Part shown: piece by piece, positions 6,636 to 13,083 of the stretch
Numbering within the stretch: position 1 is the first letter of the stretch
Layout of the letters: each line of letters starts with the position of its first letter
NCBI GenBank assembly: GCA_009782025.1
Contig: WQUQ01000073.1
Coordinates: 1 to 15,472 of the forward strand
Source: Desulfobulbus sp.
GTDB taxonomy: Bacteria; Pseudomonadota; Gammaproteobacteria; Burkholderiales; Rhodocyclaceae
Reading direction: 5' to 3'
DNA length: 15,472 nucleotides
Notes under the pieces: model-generated
What the model was told of the DNA's origin: nothing
Database searches by the model: none
The model's input: the letters and a program-made list of their open reading frames with translations, nothing else
Translations under genes and position numbers: made by a program

Positions 6636-6845
6636 CCTAAAAACCGCAGTTGACCGCTTGGAACCCTTACGAGATCCGTATGAACACGACCTTTTCTGGC
6701 TTCGATAACCATCATCGCATGGGTGAGATCGCTACGCGCCCGGTAGGGTTTTGGCCCGCCGACCCCTGGCAAATTTGATTTTGCACCGGCGGGGCAGAGC
6801 CGCCGCCCTACGGCGTTGCTTCTCCTTGCAGGCGCGTCCAACTGC
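6636..6845. repeat. Intergenic block with low-GC half and nested palindrome between uspA-type gene and phaC
   Basis: The first half (about 6636-6734) is clearly poorer in GC than the surroundings and shows no convincing gene. A minus-strand frame of 69 codons exists but has no ribosome-binding site and atypical codon use. The second half is a three-level palindrome: GTAGGG/CCCTAC (6743-6748, 6806-6811), CCCGCCG/CGGCGGG (6755-6761, 6787-6793) and GCAAA/TTTGC (6769-6773, 6780-6784). It looks like a dispersed intergenic repeat or MITE relic. Confidence 0.45.
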
Positions 6846-6856
6846 CGTTTCCAGGT

Positions 6857-6874
6857 TTAAAAATGGAATATGAT
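6857..6874 (+). promoter_or_regulatory. Possible phaC promoter (-10 TATGAT) with shared TTAAAAATGGAATA motif
   Basis: TATGAT (6869-6874) lies 35 nt before the phaC start codon and overlaps the end of a 14-base motif (6857-6870) that recurs exactly upstream of the MFS gene. No good -35 box is visible, so an activator may be needed. Confidence 0.4.
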
Positions 6875-6908
6875 GATGGCCATTCCCGACCCCAGGAGGT
6901 GAGACCCG

Positions 6909-8657
6909 ATGCCCACGAATTCATCCAGCAAAACCCCCGGCCTCGACATTCGCCATGAAAGTCCGCTGGAAACCCTTGGCGATGCGGTGAGCAAGGCGAT
7001 CGATCCGTATGGCGTGACCACCTCGCTGCTCCATGCCCAGGTGGCCTGGATGTTGCACCCGCAGGAATTTCTGCGCGCCATGAACGCGCTTTCCTCGGAT
7101 CTGGTGGCGCTGCAATCGCATGTCGTGAACCGGGCGCTGGGCGTGCCCTCGGCCGACGTCATCACGCCCAATGCCGACGATGCCCGTTTCGTCAACCCGG
7201 TGTGGACCGAATCGGCCAGTTGGGACATCGTCAAGGAGTGGTACCTGGCTTTCACCCGCCATATCCAGAACATGCTGTTCGAGACGCCGGGGCTGTCGGA
7301 CAAGGAGCGCCGGCGCTCCGCTTTCTGGTGGCGCAAGTGGCTGAACATGGTGGCGCCGACCAATTTCTTCTGGCTCAACCCCGAGGCCATGCGCCGCTTT
7401 GTCGAGACCCAGGGCGAGAGTCTCAAGCAAGGCTGGGAAAACTTTCAGCGCGATGCGGCGGCCAAGAACATTCTGATGGTCGAGCCGGATGCCTTCACGG
7501 TCGGCCGCGATCTGGCGACGACGCCGGGCAAGGTGATTTTCCGCAATCGCCTGCTCGAACTGATTCACTACGCGCCGACCACCGACAAGGTGCGGGCAAT
7601 GCCGATTCTCATTACGACGCCGTGGATCAACAAGTTCTACATCCTTGATCTGACGGCCAGGAAGAGTCTGGTCAAATATCTGACGGATCAGGGTTTTTCG
7701 GTATTCATCACCAGTTGGAAGAATCCGGGTGAGGACATGGCCGATGTCACTTTCGACGATTACCTGCTCGAAGGTGTGGCCGAGGCGGTGCGCGTCGTCC
7801 GCGAATTCTGCAAGGTGCCGCAGATCCATCTGGTCGGCTACTGTATCGGCGGCACCCTGGTCTCCACCTACATGGCCTGGGCCAACAGGCGCTTCGGCCC
7901 GGACCAGATGCCGGTCGCCCACTGGACGCTGTTTACCACCCTGACCGATTTTTCCCATCCCGGCGACATCGACGTTTTCATCGACGAAAGCTGCATCACC
8001 GCGCTCGAGGAGTCGATGGCGAAGAAAGGTTATCTCGACGGCAGCGAGATGGCGGCCTCCTTCCGCCTCTTGCGCTCGAACAGCCTGATCTGGCACTACT
8101 GGGTCAGCAGCTACCTGCTCGGCGAGCCGTTGCCGGCCTTCGACGTGCTGTTCTGGAACATGGATTCGACGCGCATGCCGCAGGCCATGCACGCCTGGTA
8201 TCTGCGCGAACTGTACCTGCACAACAACCTCATCAAGCGCAACAAGCTCAGCATCGGCGGCGAGAACATCGACCTCGACGGCATCGTCCAGCCGCTCTAT
8301 GCCGTCACCGCCGAGGACGACCACATCGCGCCGTGGAAGCAGTGCTACCGCATCAGGAAGCAGATCAACGTCGCCGCGCCGGTGCGCTTCGTGCGCTCGA
8401 CCTCGGGCCATATCCTCGGCATCGTCAATCCGCCGGCCAATCCGCCCAAGCGCGCCTACCGGATCGCCGAACCGGAACGCAACGAGCATTGGGAGCACTG
8501 GCTGGAACGCGCCGAGAAAAAGCCGGGCACCTGGTGGGAAGACTGGACGCGCTGGCTGGGCGAGCGCACCGGCCCGCTGGTCGCTGCCTATCCGGCCAGC
8601 AATCGCGCATTTCCGGCGCTGGGCGAGGCGCCTGGCAGTTACGTGCTGGAGAAATAA
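6909..8657 (+). CDS. phaC: Class I poly(3-hydroxyalkanoate) polymerase (PHA synthase)
   Basis: The protein is 582 aa, the length of class I synthases. It polymerises (R)-3-hydroxyacyl-CoA (mainly 3-hydroxybutyryl-CoA) on the surface of storage granules. The N-terminal PhaC_N domain covers about 90-260 (WWRKWLNMVAPTNFFWLNPE) and an alpha/beta-hydrolase core follows. The lipase-like box GYCIGG gives catalytic Cys312. Asp471 in AEDDHIAPW and His501 in SGHILGIVNPP complete the triad, matching Cys319/Asp480/His508 of Cupriavidus necator. All are intact. AGGAGGT ends 8 nt before ATG 6909. No phaA, phaB or phasin gene is adjacent, so it is a stand-alone copy; such genomes often have more than one. 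A hairpin follows at 8673-8713 before the hemerythrin operon. Confidence 0.96.
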   Translation: MPTNSSSKTPGLDIRHESPLETLGDAVSKAIDPYGVTTSLLHAQVAWMLHPQEFLRAMNALSSDLVALQSHVVNRALGVPSADVITPNADDARFVNPVWTESASWDIVKEWYLAFTRHIQNMLFETPGLSDKERRRSAFWWRKWLNMVAPTNFFWLNPEAMRRFVETQGESLKQGWENFQRDAAAKNILMVEPDAFTVGRDLATTPGKVIFRNRLLELIHYAPTTDKVRAMPILITTPWINKFYILDLTARKSLVKYLTDQGFSVFITSWKNPGEDMADVTFDDYLLEGVAEAVRVVREFCKVPQIHLVGYCIGGTLVSTYMAWANRRFGPDQMPVAHWTLFTTLTDFSHPGDIDVFIDESCITALEESMAKKGYLDGSEMAASFRLLRSNSLIWHYWVSSYLLGEPLPAFDVLFWNMDSTRMPQAMHAWYLRELYLHNNLIKRNKLSIGGENIDLDGIVQPLYAVTAEDDHIAPWKQCYRIRKQINVAAPVRFVRSTSGHILGIVNPPANPPKRAYRIAEPERNEHWEHWLERAEKKPGTWWEDWTRWLGERTGPLVAAYPASNRAFPALGEAPGSYVLEK

Positions 8658-8672
8658 GGGCCGGTTCGCCAA

Positions 8673-8713
8673 CCCGGAAGGCAATTTGACTGCGGTCAAA
8701 GCGCCTTCCGGGG
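8673..8713 (+). terminator. Long hairpin between phaC and the hemerythrin operon
   Basis: CCCGGAAGGC (8673-8682) pairs with GCCTTCCGGG, and an inner TTTGAC/GTCAAA stem is separated by a 2x2 internal loop, around a TGCG loop. No T run follows, so it may act as a 3' stabiliser or attenuator rather than a classical terminator. Confidence 0.45.
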
Positions 8714-8755
8714 GATCGCCTGACAATGCGCCACCCCCACCGCGACGAGCCAAAA

Positions 8756-9202
8756 ATGACCACGATCCGTAGTTTCATGACCGACGATCATCGTCATTGC
8801 GACGATCTGCTCGCCGAAGCCGAGCAAGCCATGGCGAAAGGCCATATCGCGGCTGGCCGGGCCGCTTTTGATCGTTTCCGCACGGCTTTGCTGGCCCATT
8901 TCGCCGCCGAGGAGCAAACCCTGTTTCCCTCCTTTGAAGCGAAAACCGGCATGACGATGGGGCCGACCCGGGTCATGCGCCTGGAGCACGAGCAAATACG
9001 GGCGCTGGCCGACGATGCGGCCAGGGCGCTCGAACTCGGCGACAGCGGCGATTATCTCGGCTATGCCGAAACCCTGCTCATCATGATGCAGCAGCACAAT
9101 CTGAAAGAGGAAAACATGCTCTACCCCATGTGCGACGAGCATCTGAGCGCCGAGACGCCGACGCTGCTGGCGCGCCTTGAGACCGATCTGGCGGCAAAAT
9201 GA
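8756..9202 (+). CDS. Hemerythrin HHE cation-binding domain protein
   Basis: The protein is about 148 aa from ATG 8756, a four-helix bundle expected to bind a di-iron centre. Candidate ligands are in order: TDDHRHCDDLL (helix 1), HFAAEEQTLFP (helix 2), LEHEQIRAL (helix 3), and QHNLKEENMLYPMCDEHL (helix 4), giving the H-HxxxE-H-HxxxE pattern of the family. An ATG 30 nt upstream (8726) is in frame, but its extra residues (RHPHRDEP) do not look like family sequence. Cytoplasmic; no signal peptide. It is the first gene of a four-gene overlapping cluster and shares ATGA with the DUF2249 gene. Relatives such as YtfE/RIC and bacteriohemerythrins handle NO damage, iron-sulphur repair or O2. The exact function here is unknown. 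Confidence 0.9.
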   Translation: MTTIRSFMTDDHRHCDDLLAEAEQAMAKGHIAAGRAAFDRFRTALLAHFAAEEQTLFPSFEAKTGMTMGPTRVMRLEHEQIRALADDAARALELGDSGDYLGYAETLLIMMQQHNLKEENMLYPMCDEHLSAETPTLLARLETDLAAK

Positions 9203-9426
9203 GCCACCCGAAAGCGCGGCATGTCGTCGACGCGCGCTACATGGAGCCGCCGGAACCCTTCGTGCGCACCATGGAAATGCTCGACGCCCTGCAACCCGGA
9301 GAAAAGATGCTGTTGCTGCTGTTCCGCGAACCGCACCCGCTGTACCGGGTGCTGCGCCAGAATGGTCATGCTTACGAAAGCGAACTGTTGCCCGATGGGA
9401 CCTTTGAAATTCTCATCTCGCGTTGA
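9199..9426 (+). CDS. DUF2249 domain protein (small, TusA-like fold)
   Basis: The protein is 75 aa and essentially one DUF2249 domain. Family marks are the start VVDARYMEPPEPFVRTMEML, then LQPGEKMLLLLFREPHPLYR with the conserved E-P-x-P-L-Y, and a closing strand ending FEILI. The domain is often fused to hemerythrin or found beside it and near denitrification genes, which fits its ATGA overlap with the hemerythrin gene here. Function is not established; the TusA-like fold suggests protein-protein or sulphur or redox partner binding. There are no cysteines, so a TusA-type sulphur relay is unlikely. Its stop codon overlaps or nearly touches the start of the next gene. Confidence 0.9.
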   Translation: MSHPKARHVVDARYMEPPEPFVRTMEMLDALQPGEKMLLLLFREPHPLYRVLRQNGHAYESELLPDGTFEILISR

Positions 9427-9434
9427 ACGCGGCG

Positions 9435-10754
9435 ATGCAGTCCCCGGTCTCCCTCGATAACGCGCCGCCGCTGGCGGCGTCCCTGCGTTTCTTTCTGACC
9501 GCGCCCTTGTTCCTGGTTCTGGCGGGCCTGTTGTTGCTCGTTTCCGGCAGCGAAATTTTCGCCTCGCGCTGGGCGCCGGTCACGCTGGCGCTGGTGCATT
9601 TGCTCACCATCGGGTTCATGTTGCAGGTGATGATCGGCGCCCTGATCCAGGTGCTGCCGGTGATTATCGGCGTCCACCTGCGCCGGCCGCTGCCGCTCGC
9701 CCGCTTCGTCCATGGCGCGTTGAATGCCGGCGCGCTGGCGCTGGCCGCCGGTTTTCTCACCGCTTCGTCGGCGCTGCTGCGCCTGGCCGCCATCCTGCTG
9801 GCGCTCGGCGTCGGCGGTTTCCTGCTCGCCGCCGGGCCGGCGATTTTTGCCCAGGCGTCGACCAGCCCGACCATTCGCGGCCTCAAACTGTCGCTCCCCG
9901 GCCTGGCTGGCGTTGCCGGCCTGGGCGTCACCCTGGCGCTCGGTCTGGCCCGCGGCTGGGCGCTGCCCTACCCGCGGCTGGCCGATCTGCATGCCGGCTG
10001 GGGGTTTGCCGCCTGGGCCGGTGTGCTGCTGGCGGCGATGGCCTACGTGGTGGTGCCGATGTTCCAGTTGACGCCCGGCTATCCGGCCCGGCTGAGTTGG
10101 TGGCTGCCGCCGCTGTTGCTGACCCTGGTGCTGCTGTGGAGTCTGGGCGTCGCGCTCGATTGGCCGCTGCCGGTGCGCTTGGCGCAGGGGGCGCTGGCTG
10201 TCTCCGGTCTGGCCTTCGCCGGTTTGACGCTGCGCTTGCAGTCGCAACGCCGACGGGCGCGCGTCGATGCCACCAGCCGCTACTGGCAGGCGGGGTTGCT
10301 GGCGGCCCTCGGCGCGCTGTCCCTGTTCGCCGTCGCCACGGCCTGGCCGGCCGCCGCCGAATATCCGGCCTGGACGCCGCTATTCGCCATCCTGCTGCTG
10401 GCCGGGGCTTTCATTCCCTTGATCGCCGGCATGCTCTACAAGATCGTTCCCTTCCTGACCTGGATGCACTTGCAACAGCGCATGCAGCCCGGTCTGCCCC
10501 TGCCGAACATGAATCGACTGCTGCCCGATCAGGCGATGCAGCGGCAGATGCGGGTTTATCTGGCGGCACTGACGCTGCTCGTCGGCGCGGCCTGGTGGCC
10601 GCAGTGGCTGGCGCGGCCGGCCGGCATCATGCTGGCGGTGGCCGGCGGCTGGCTGTGGTGGAATCTGCTCGGCGCGGCCTGGCGCTATCGTCAGCAGGCG
10701 ACGCTGATGGCGGCGCACAAAGAAACTGGGGCGACCGGGGCGAGCGGCGGATGA
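9435..10754 (+). CDS. Polytopic inner-membrane protein (about 12 TM), NnrS-like in layout, function unknown
   Basis: The protein is about 439 aa and strongly hydrophobic, with about 12 transmembrane segments separated by short loops. Possible heme or metal ligands are membrane-edge histidines in VHLLTIGFMLQVMIGALIQ, LADLHAGWGF and LTWMHLQQR. The H-x-x-T-x-G-F pattern followed by GALIQVLPV recalls NnrS and heme-copper-oxidase-like membrane proteins. The match is general, so I do not assign a gene name. Neighbours (hemerythrin, DUF2249, SirB2) suggest a role in NO, O2 or respiratory stress. Start choice is uncertain: a TTG at 9423 overlaps the DUF2249 stop (TTGA), while ATG 9435 lies 8 nt after it; neither has a clear ribosome-binding site, so translation is probably coupled. 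Its stop overlaps SirB2 (ATGA). Confidence 0.75.
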   Translation: MQSPVSLDNAPPLAASLRFFLTAPLFLVLAGLLLLVSGSEIFASRWAPVTLALVHLLTIGFMLQVMIGALIQVLPVIIGVHLRRPLPLARFVHGALNAGALALAAGFLTASSALLRLAAILLALGVGGFLLAAGPAIFAQASTSPTIRGLKLSLPGLAGVAGLGVTLALGLARGWALPYPRLADLHAGWGFAAWAGVLLAAMAYVVVPMFQLTPGYPARLSWWLPPLLLTLVLLWSLGVALDWPLPVRLAQGALAVSGLAFAGLTLRLQSQRRRARVDATSRYWQAGLLAALGALSLFAVATAWPAAAEYPAWTPLFAILLLAGAFIPLIAGMLYKIVPFLTWMHLQQRMQPGLPLPNMNRLLPDQAMQRQMRVYLAALTLLVGAAWWPQWLARPAGIMLAVAGGWLWWNLLGAAWRYRQQATLMAAHKETGATGASGG

Positions 10755-11128
10755 GCTATCTGGCCATCAAGCATCTGCACGTCACCTGCGTCGTCCTCAG
10801 CGGCCTGGGTTTTTGTCTGCGCGGCTGGTGGATGGTCAGCGGCTCGCCGCGTTTGCAGGCGCGGCTGACCCGGACGTTGCCGCATGTCGTCGACACGGTT
10901 CTGCTCGGCAGCGCGCTCATGCTGGCCTGGATGAGCGGCCAATATCCCTTCGTCAAAGGCTGGCTGACGGCCAAGGTGATCGGCCTCTTGGCCTACATCG
11001 GCTGCGGCGCGATGGCGTTGAAGCGAGCGCCGAACCGCGCCGCCCGGCTGCGCTATCTGGCGTTGGCGCTGCTCGCTTACGCTTACATCGTCGGCGTTGC
11101 ACTGACCCGCCATCCCTTCCTGCTATAG
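10751..11128 (+). CDS. SirB2 family integral membrane protein
   Basis: The protein is 125 aa with four predicted transmembrane helices, the standard SirB2 size. It begins SYLAIKHLHVTCVVLSGLGF with the family's conserved H-x-H and continues RGWWMVSGSPRL, LPHVVDTVLLGSALMLAW, and FVKGWLTAKVIGLLAYIGCGAMAL, ending TRHPFLL. ATG 10751 is fixed by the ATGA overlap with the upstream gene; the frame is open further upstream but those residues are arginine/glycine-rich shadow of the previous gene. The biochemical role of SirB2 is unknown; the name comes from an early Salmonella invasin-regulation report. The TAG stop at 11126-11128 lies inside the left inverted repeat of a MITE, so the last residues may have been changed by insertion. 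Confidence 0.9.
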   Translation: MSYLAIKHLHVTCVVLSGLGFCLRGWWMVSGSPRLQARLTRTLPHVVDTVLLGSALMLAWMSGQYPFVKGWLTAKVIGLLAYIGCGAMALKRAPNRAARLRYLALALLAYAYIVGVALTRHPFLL

Positions 11129-11231
11129 CGGTTGCCAAAAATCCCCATACTTTGTCGACTTCGCCTTGCCGTACTGCTTGTACTGTCTGCGGCTCGTCTT
11201 CGCGTCTCACGTATTTTTGGCAACCGCTATA
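11124..11231. mobile_element. 108-bp MITE with perfect 19-bp terminal inverted repeats
   Basis: TATAGCGGTTGCCAAAAAT (11124-11142) is the exact reverse complement of 11213-11231. The terminal TA on each side may be a TA target duplication. The interior has no gene. On the minus strand it contains GCCGCAGACAGTACA and AGTACGGCAAGGCGA, which I recall from an abundant short repeat of Neisseria genomes that also ends in TATAGTGG-type repeats; this similarity is from memory. It provides the SirB2 stop codon. Confidence 0.8.
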
Positions 11232-11233
11232 TG

Positions 11234-11271
11234 AAAAAGAGGCGTCCCCGCCAATTCAACGGGAACGCCTC
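11234..11271 (-). terminator. Rho-independent terminator for gdhA
   Basis: On the minus strand GAGGCGTTCCCG pairs with CGGGGACGCCTC (one mismatch, loop of nine) and is followed at once by TTTTT (11238-11234). It lies about 150 bp after the gdhA stop. Confidence 0.75.
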
Positions 11272-11280
11272 CTCGATTTC

Positions 11281-11300
11281 GCCCGCCAGGGGCGGGCTTT
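11281..11300 (+). terminator. Compact hairpin, probable terminator of the hemerythrin-SirB2 operon
   Basis: GCCCGCC-AGG-GGCGGGC (11281-11297) is a perfect 7-bp GC stem followed by TTTACT. The T run is short, so strength is uncertain. The next 120 bases up to the gdhA stop hold no gene. Confidence 0.5.
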
Positions 11301-11422
11301 ACTCCATTTCTGTTTCAAACGGTAAATATTGACGTGCCGTGCAGTACAACCCCGTCATTGCGCGCTCCACGCAGAATGATGATTCCGGGGCGATTTCCTG
11401 TCGTTACAAATGAGAAATGGAA

Positions 11423-12766
11423 TTAGATGATGCCCTGGGCGATCATGGCATCGGCGACCTTGACGAAGCCGGCGATGTTGGCGCCATTGACATAGCTGAC
11501 CTTGCCATCGGGGCCGCGGCCATATTCCACGCAGGCCTCGTGGATGTCGCTCATGATCTTGTGCAGACGGGCATCGACCTCCTCGCGCGTCCACGACAGG
11601 CGCATGGCGTTCTGGCTCATTTCCAGGCCCGAGGTGGCGACGCCGCCGGCGTTGCTGGCCTTGCCGGGGGCATAGAGGACGTTGTTGGCCTCGAACACAT
11701 GGAAGGCTTCGAGCGTGGACGGCATGTTGGCCCCTTCGGCGACGCACTTGACGCCGTTCTTGACCAGGGTCTTGGCGTCCTCCGCGTCGAGTTCGTTCTG
11801 GGTGGCGCAGGGCAGTGCAATATCGACCGGCACATGCCACGGGCGAACGCCGGGCAGGAACTTGGCGCCGACCTTGGCGGCATAGTCGCTGGCGCGGCCA
11901 TACTGGTTGTTCTTGATGTCCATCAGGATAGCCAGTTTTTCGCTGGTGAAGCCTTCCTCGTCGAGCACCGTGCCGTTGGAATCGGACACGGTAACCACCT
12001 TGGCGCCGAAGGCCATCGCTTTTTCAACGGCATACTGGGCGACGTTGCCGGAACCCGAAACGCTGACGCGCTTGCCCTCAAAGCCCTGACCGACTTGTTC
12101 CAGCATCTGCTTGGCGAAGTAAACCGTGCCGTAGCCGGTCGCTTCCGGGCGGATCAGCGAGCCGCCGTAGCTCAGGCCCTTGCCGGTGAACACGCAATCG
12201 ACGCGGTTGGAGAGCTTTTTCATCATGCCGGCCATGAAGCCGATCTCGCGGCCGCCGACGCCGATGTCACCGGCCGGCACGTCGGTATCGCTGCCGATGT
12301 GGCGGAACAGTTCGCTCATGAAAGCCTGGCAGAAACGCATGATTTCGTTCTGGCTGCGGCCCTTCGGATCGAAATCGGAGCCGCCCTTGGCGCCGCCCAT
12401 CGGCAGGGTGGTCAGGGCATTTTTGAAGGTCTGTTCGAAGGCCAGGAATTTGAGGATCGACAGGTTGACCGAGGGATGGAAGCGGAGGCCGCCCTTGTAC
12501 GGGCCAATGGCCGAGGAATGCTGGATGCGGTAACCGCGGTTGACCTGCACCTGGCCTTTGTCATCAATCCAGGTGACGCGGAAAATGACGGTCCGCTCCG
12601 GGTCGACCAGGCGATCGATCAGGCCGTTTTCCCCGTATCTGGGGTTTTTCATGATGAACGGCCAGATGCTTTCGAGAACTTCGGTGACCGCTTGCAGGTA
12701 TTCGGGCTGGCTGGCGCTCCGCGTGGCAACCCGGTTGATGAATTCTTGAAGAGATGTATAGCGCAA
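11423..12766 (-). CDS. gdhA: NADP-type glutamate dehydrogenase (hexameric)
   Basis: The protein is 447 aa from the TTG at 12766, the same length as E. coli GdhA. It catalyses reversible reductive amination of 2-oxoglutarate to glutamate in the cytoplasm. Substrate motifs are GPYKGGLRFHPSV and LPMGGAKGGSDFDPKG, with catalytic Lys near 127. The dinucleotide fold is GSGNVAQYAVEKA followed by VTVSDSNG; Ser after the second strand suits NADPH. The C-terminus KVSYVNGANIAGFVKVADAM is typical. A GTG six bases earlier (12772) is only 2 nt from AAGGAG, whereas TTG 12766 is 8 nt away and gives the family-like start MRYTSLQEF, so TTG is preferred. It stands alone, ends at the terminator at 11234-11271, and lies divergent to the LysR regulator. 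Confidence 0.95.
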   Translation of the reverse strand: MRYTSLQEFINRVATRSASQPEYLQAVTEVLESIWPFIMKNPRYGENGLIDRLVDPERTVIFRVTWIDDKGQVQVNRGYRIQHSSAIGPYKGGLRFHPSVNLSILKFLAFEQTFKNALTTLPMGGAKGGSDFDPKGRSQNEIMRFCQAFMSELFRHIGSDTDVPAGDIGVGGREIGFMAGMMKKLSNRVDCVFTGKGLSYGGSLIRPEATGYGTVYFAKQMLEQVGQGFEGKRVSVSGSGNVAQYAVEKAMAFGAKVVTVSDSNGTVLDEEGFTSEKLAILMDIKNNQYGRASDYAAKVGAKFLPGVRPWHVPVDIALPCATQNELDAEDAKTLVKNGVKCVAEGANMPSTLEAFHVFEANNVLYAPGKASNAGGVATSGLEMSQNAMRLSWTREEVDARLHKIMSDIHEACVEYGRGPDGKVSYVNGANIAGFVKVADAMIAQGII

Positions 12767-12841
12767 GATCACTGCTCCTTGACAAGGTTGGGATGAAAAA
12801 CAGGTTGGAAAGCGTGTGGATGCGTCGCCAAGGGCACGGCA

Positions 12842-12949
12842 TCAGGCGGCGGTCGGCTGGATGACGCCGACGACGGTCAGACGGCGGCTGTTGCCGCCGG
12901 GAAAATCCCAATCAAGTTCCTGGCCGATGGTCAGGTGGGTCGCTTGCAT
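12842..12949 (-). CDS. Possible 35-aa small protein upstream of gdhA
   Basis: On the minus strand an ATG at 12949 opens 35 codons ending in TGA (12844-12842). The product begins MQATHLTIGQELDW and ends RLTVVGVIQPTAA. Nearly every codon ends in G or C like the genome's real genes, and the peptide has a plausible beta-strand character. No clear ribosome-binding site precedes it, and I know no family for it. It lies 75 nt upstream of gdhA on the same strand. It may be a real small gene, a leader peptide or a fragment of a lost gene. Confidence 0.4.
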   Translation of the reverse strand: MQATHLTIGQELDWDFPGGNSRRLTVVGVIQPTAA

Positions 12950-12963
12950 TGAAGGTACCGAGA

Positions 12964-12977
12964 GTTGGCTAGCCAAC
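12964..12977. promoter_or_regulatory. Perfect 14-bp palindrome GTTGGCTAGCCAAC
   Basis: A fully symmetric site 15 bp upstream of the small minus-strand ORF and 106 bp upstream of the LysR gene, typical in size and symmetry of a dimeric repressor operator. Confidence 0.4.
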
Positions 12978-13002
12978 AAGAGAAGAAAACGCGAAAGGCC
13001 GT

Positions 13003-13019
13003 CATCGTAATGGACGATG
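13003..13019. promoter_or_regulatory. Candidate LysR-type operator (ATC-N9-GAT)
   Basis: CATCGT-aatgg-ACGATG (13003-13019) is a perfect inverted repeat containing ATC-N9-GAT and T-N11-A, the consensus of LysR-type binding sites. It is centred 73 bp upstream of the LysR start codon, in the region divergent from gdhA, the usual place for autoregulation. Confidence 0.55.
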
Positions 13020-13083
13020 GGAGCCTTGATAAGTTGGCGAATTTGAATAAGACTGTTTCCATTTTCGTAACAATAAAATCGCC

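Noticed and set aside
6632..6841. 69-codon minus-strand frame in the uspA-phaC intergenic region
   Set aside because: No ribosome-binding site, codon use unlike the genome, and it crosses the nested palindrome; more likely repeat sequence.
6921..8753. 610-codon open frame antisense to phaC
   Set aside because: It is the high-GC shadow of phaC: composition is dominated by Arg, Gly, Asp, Val and His with no domain pattern, while the plus strand has a complete PHA synthase with its catalytic triad.
10097..10750. Upstream extension of the SirB2 frame
   Set aside because: It overlaps the membrane-protein gene in another frame and has Arg/Gly/Ala-rich shadow composition; the ATGA overlap at 10751 and family length fix the start.
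11303..11421. Second MITE bounded by TCCATTTCT and AGAAATGGA
   Set aside because: Only 9-bp arms about 100 bp apart with no TA duplication or internal symmetry; could be chance.
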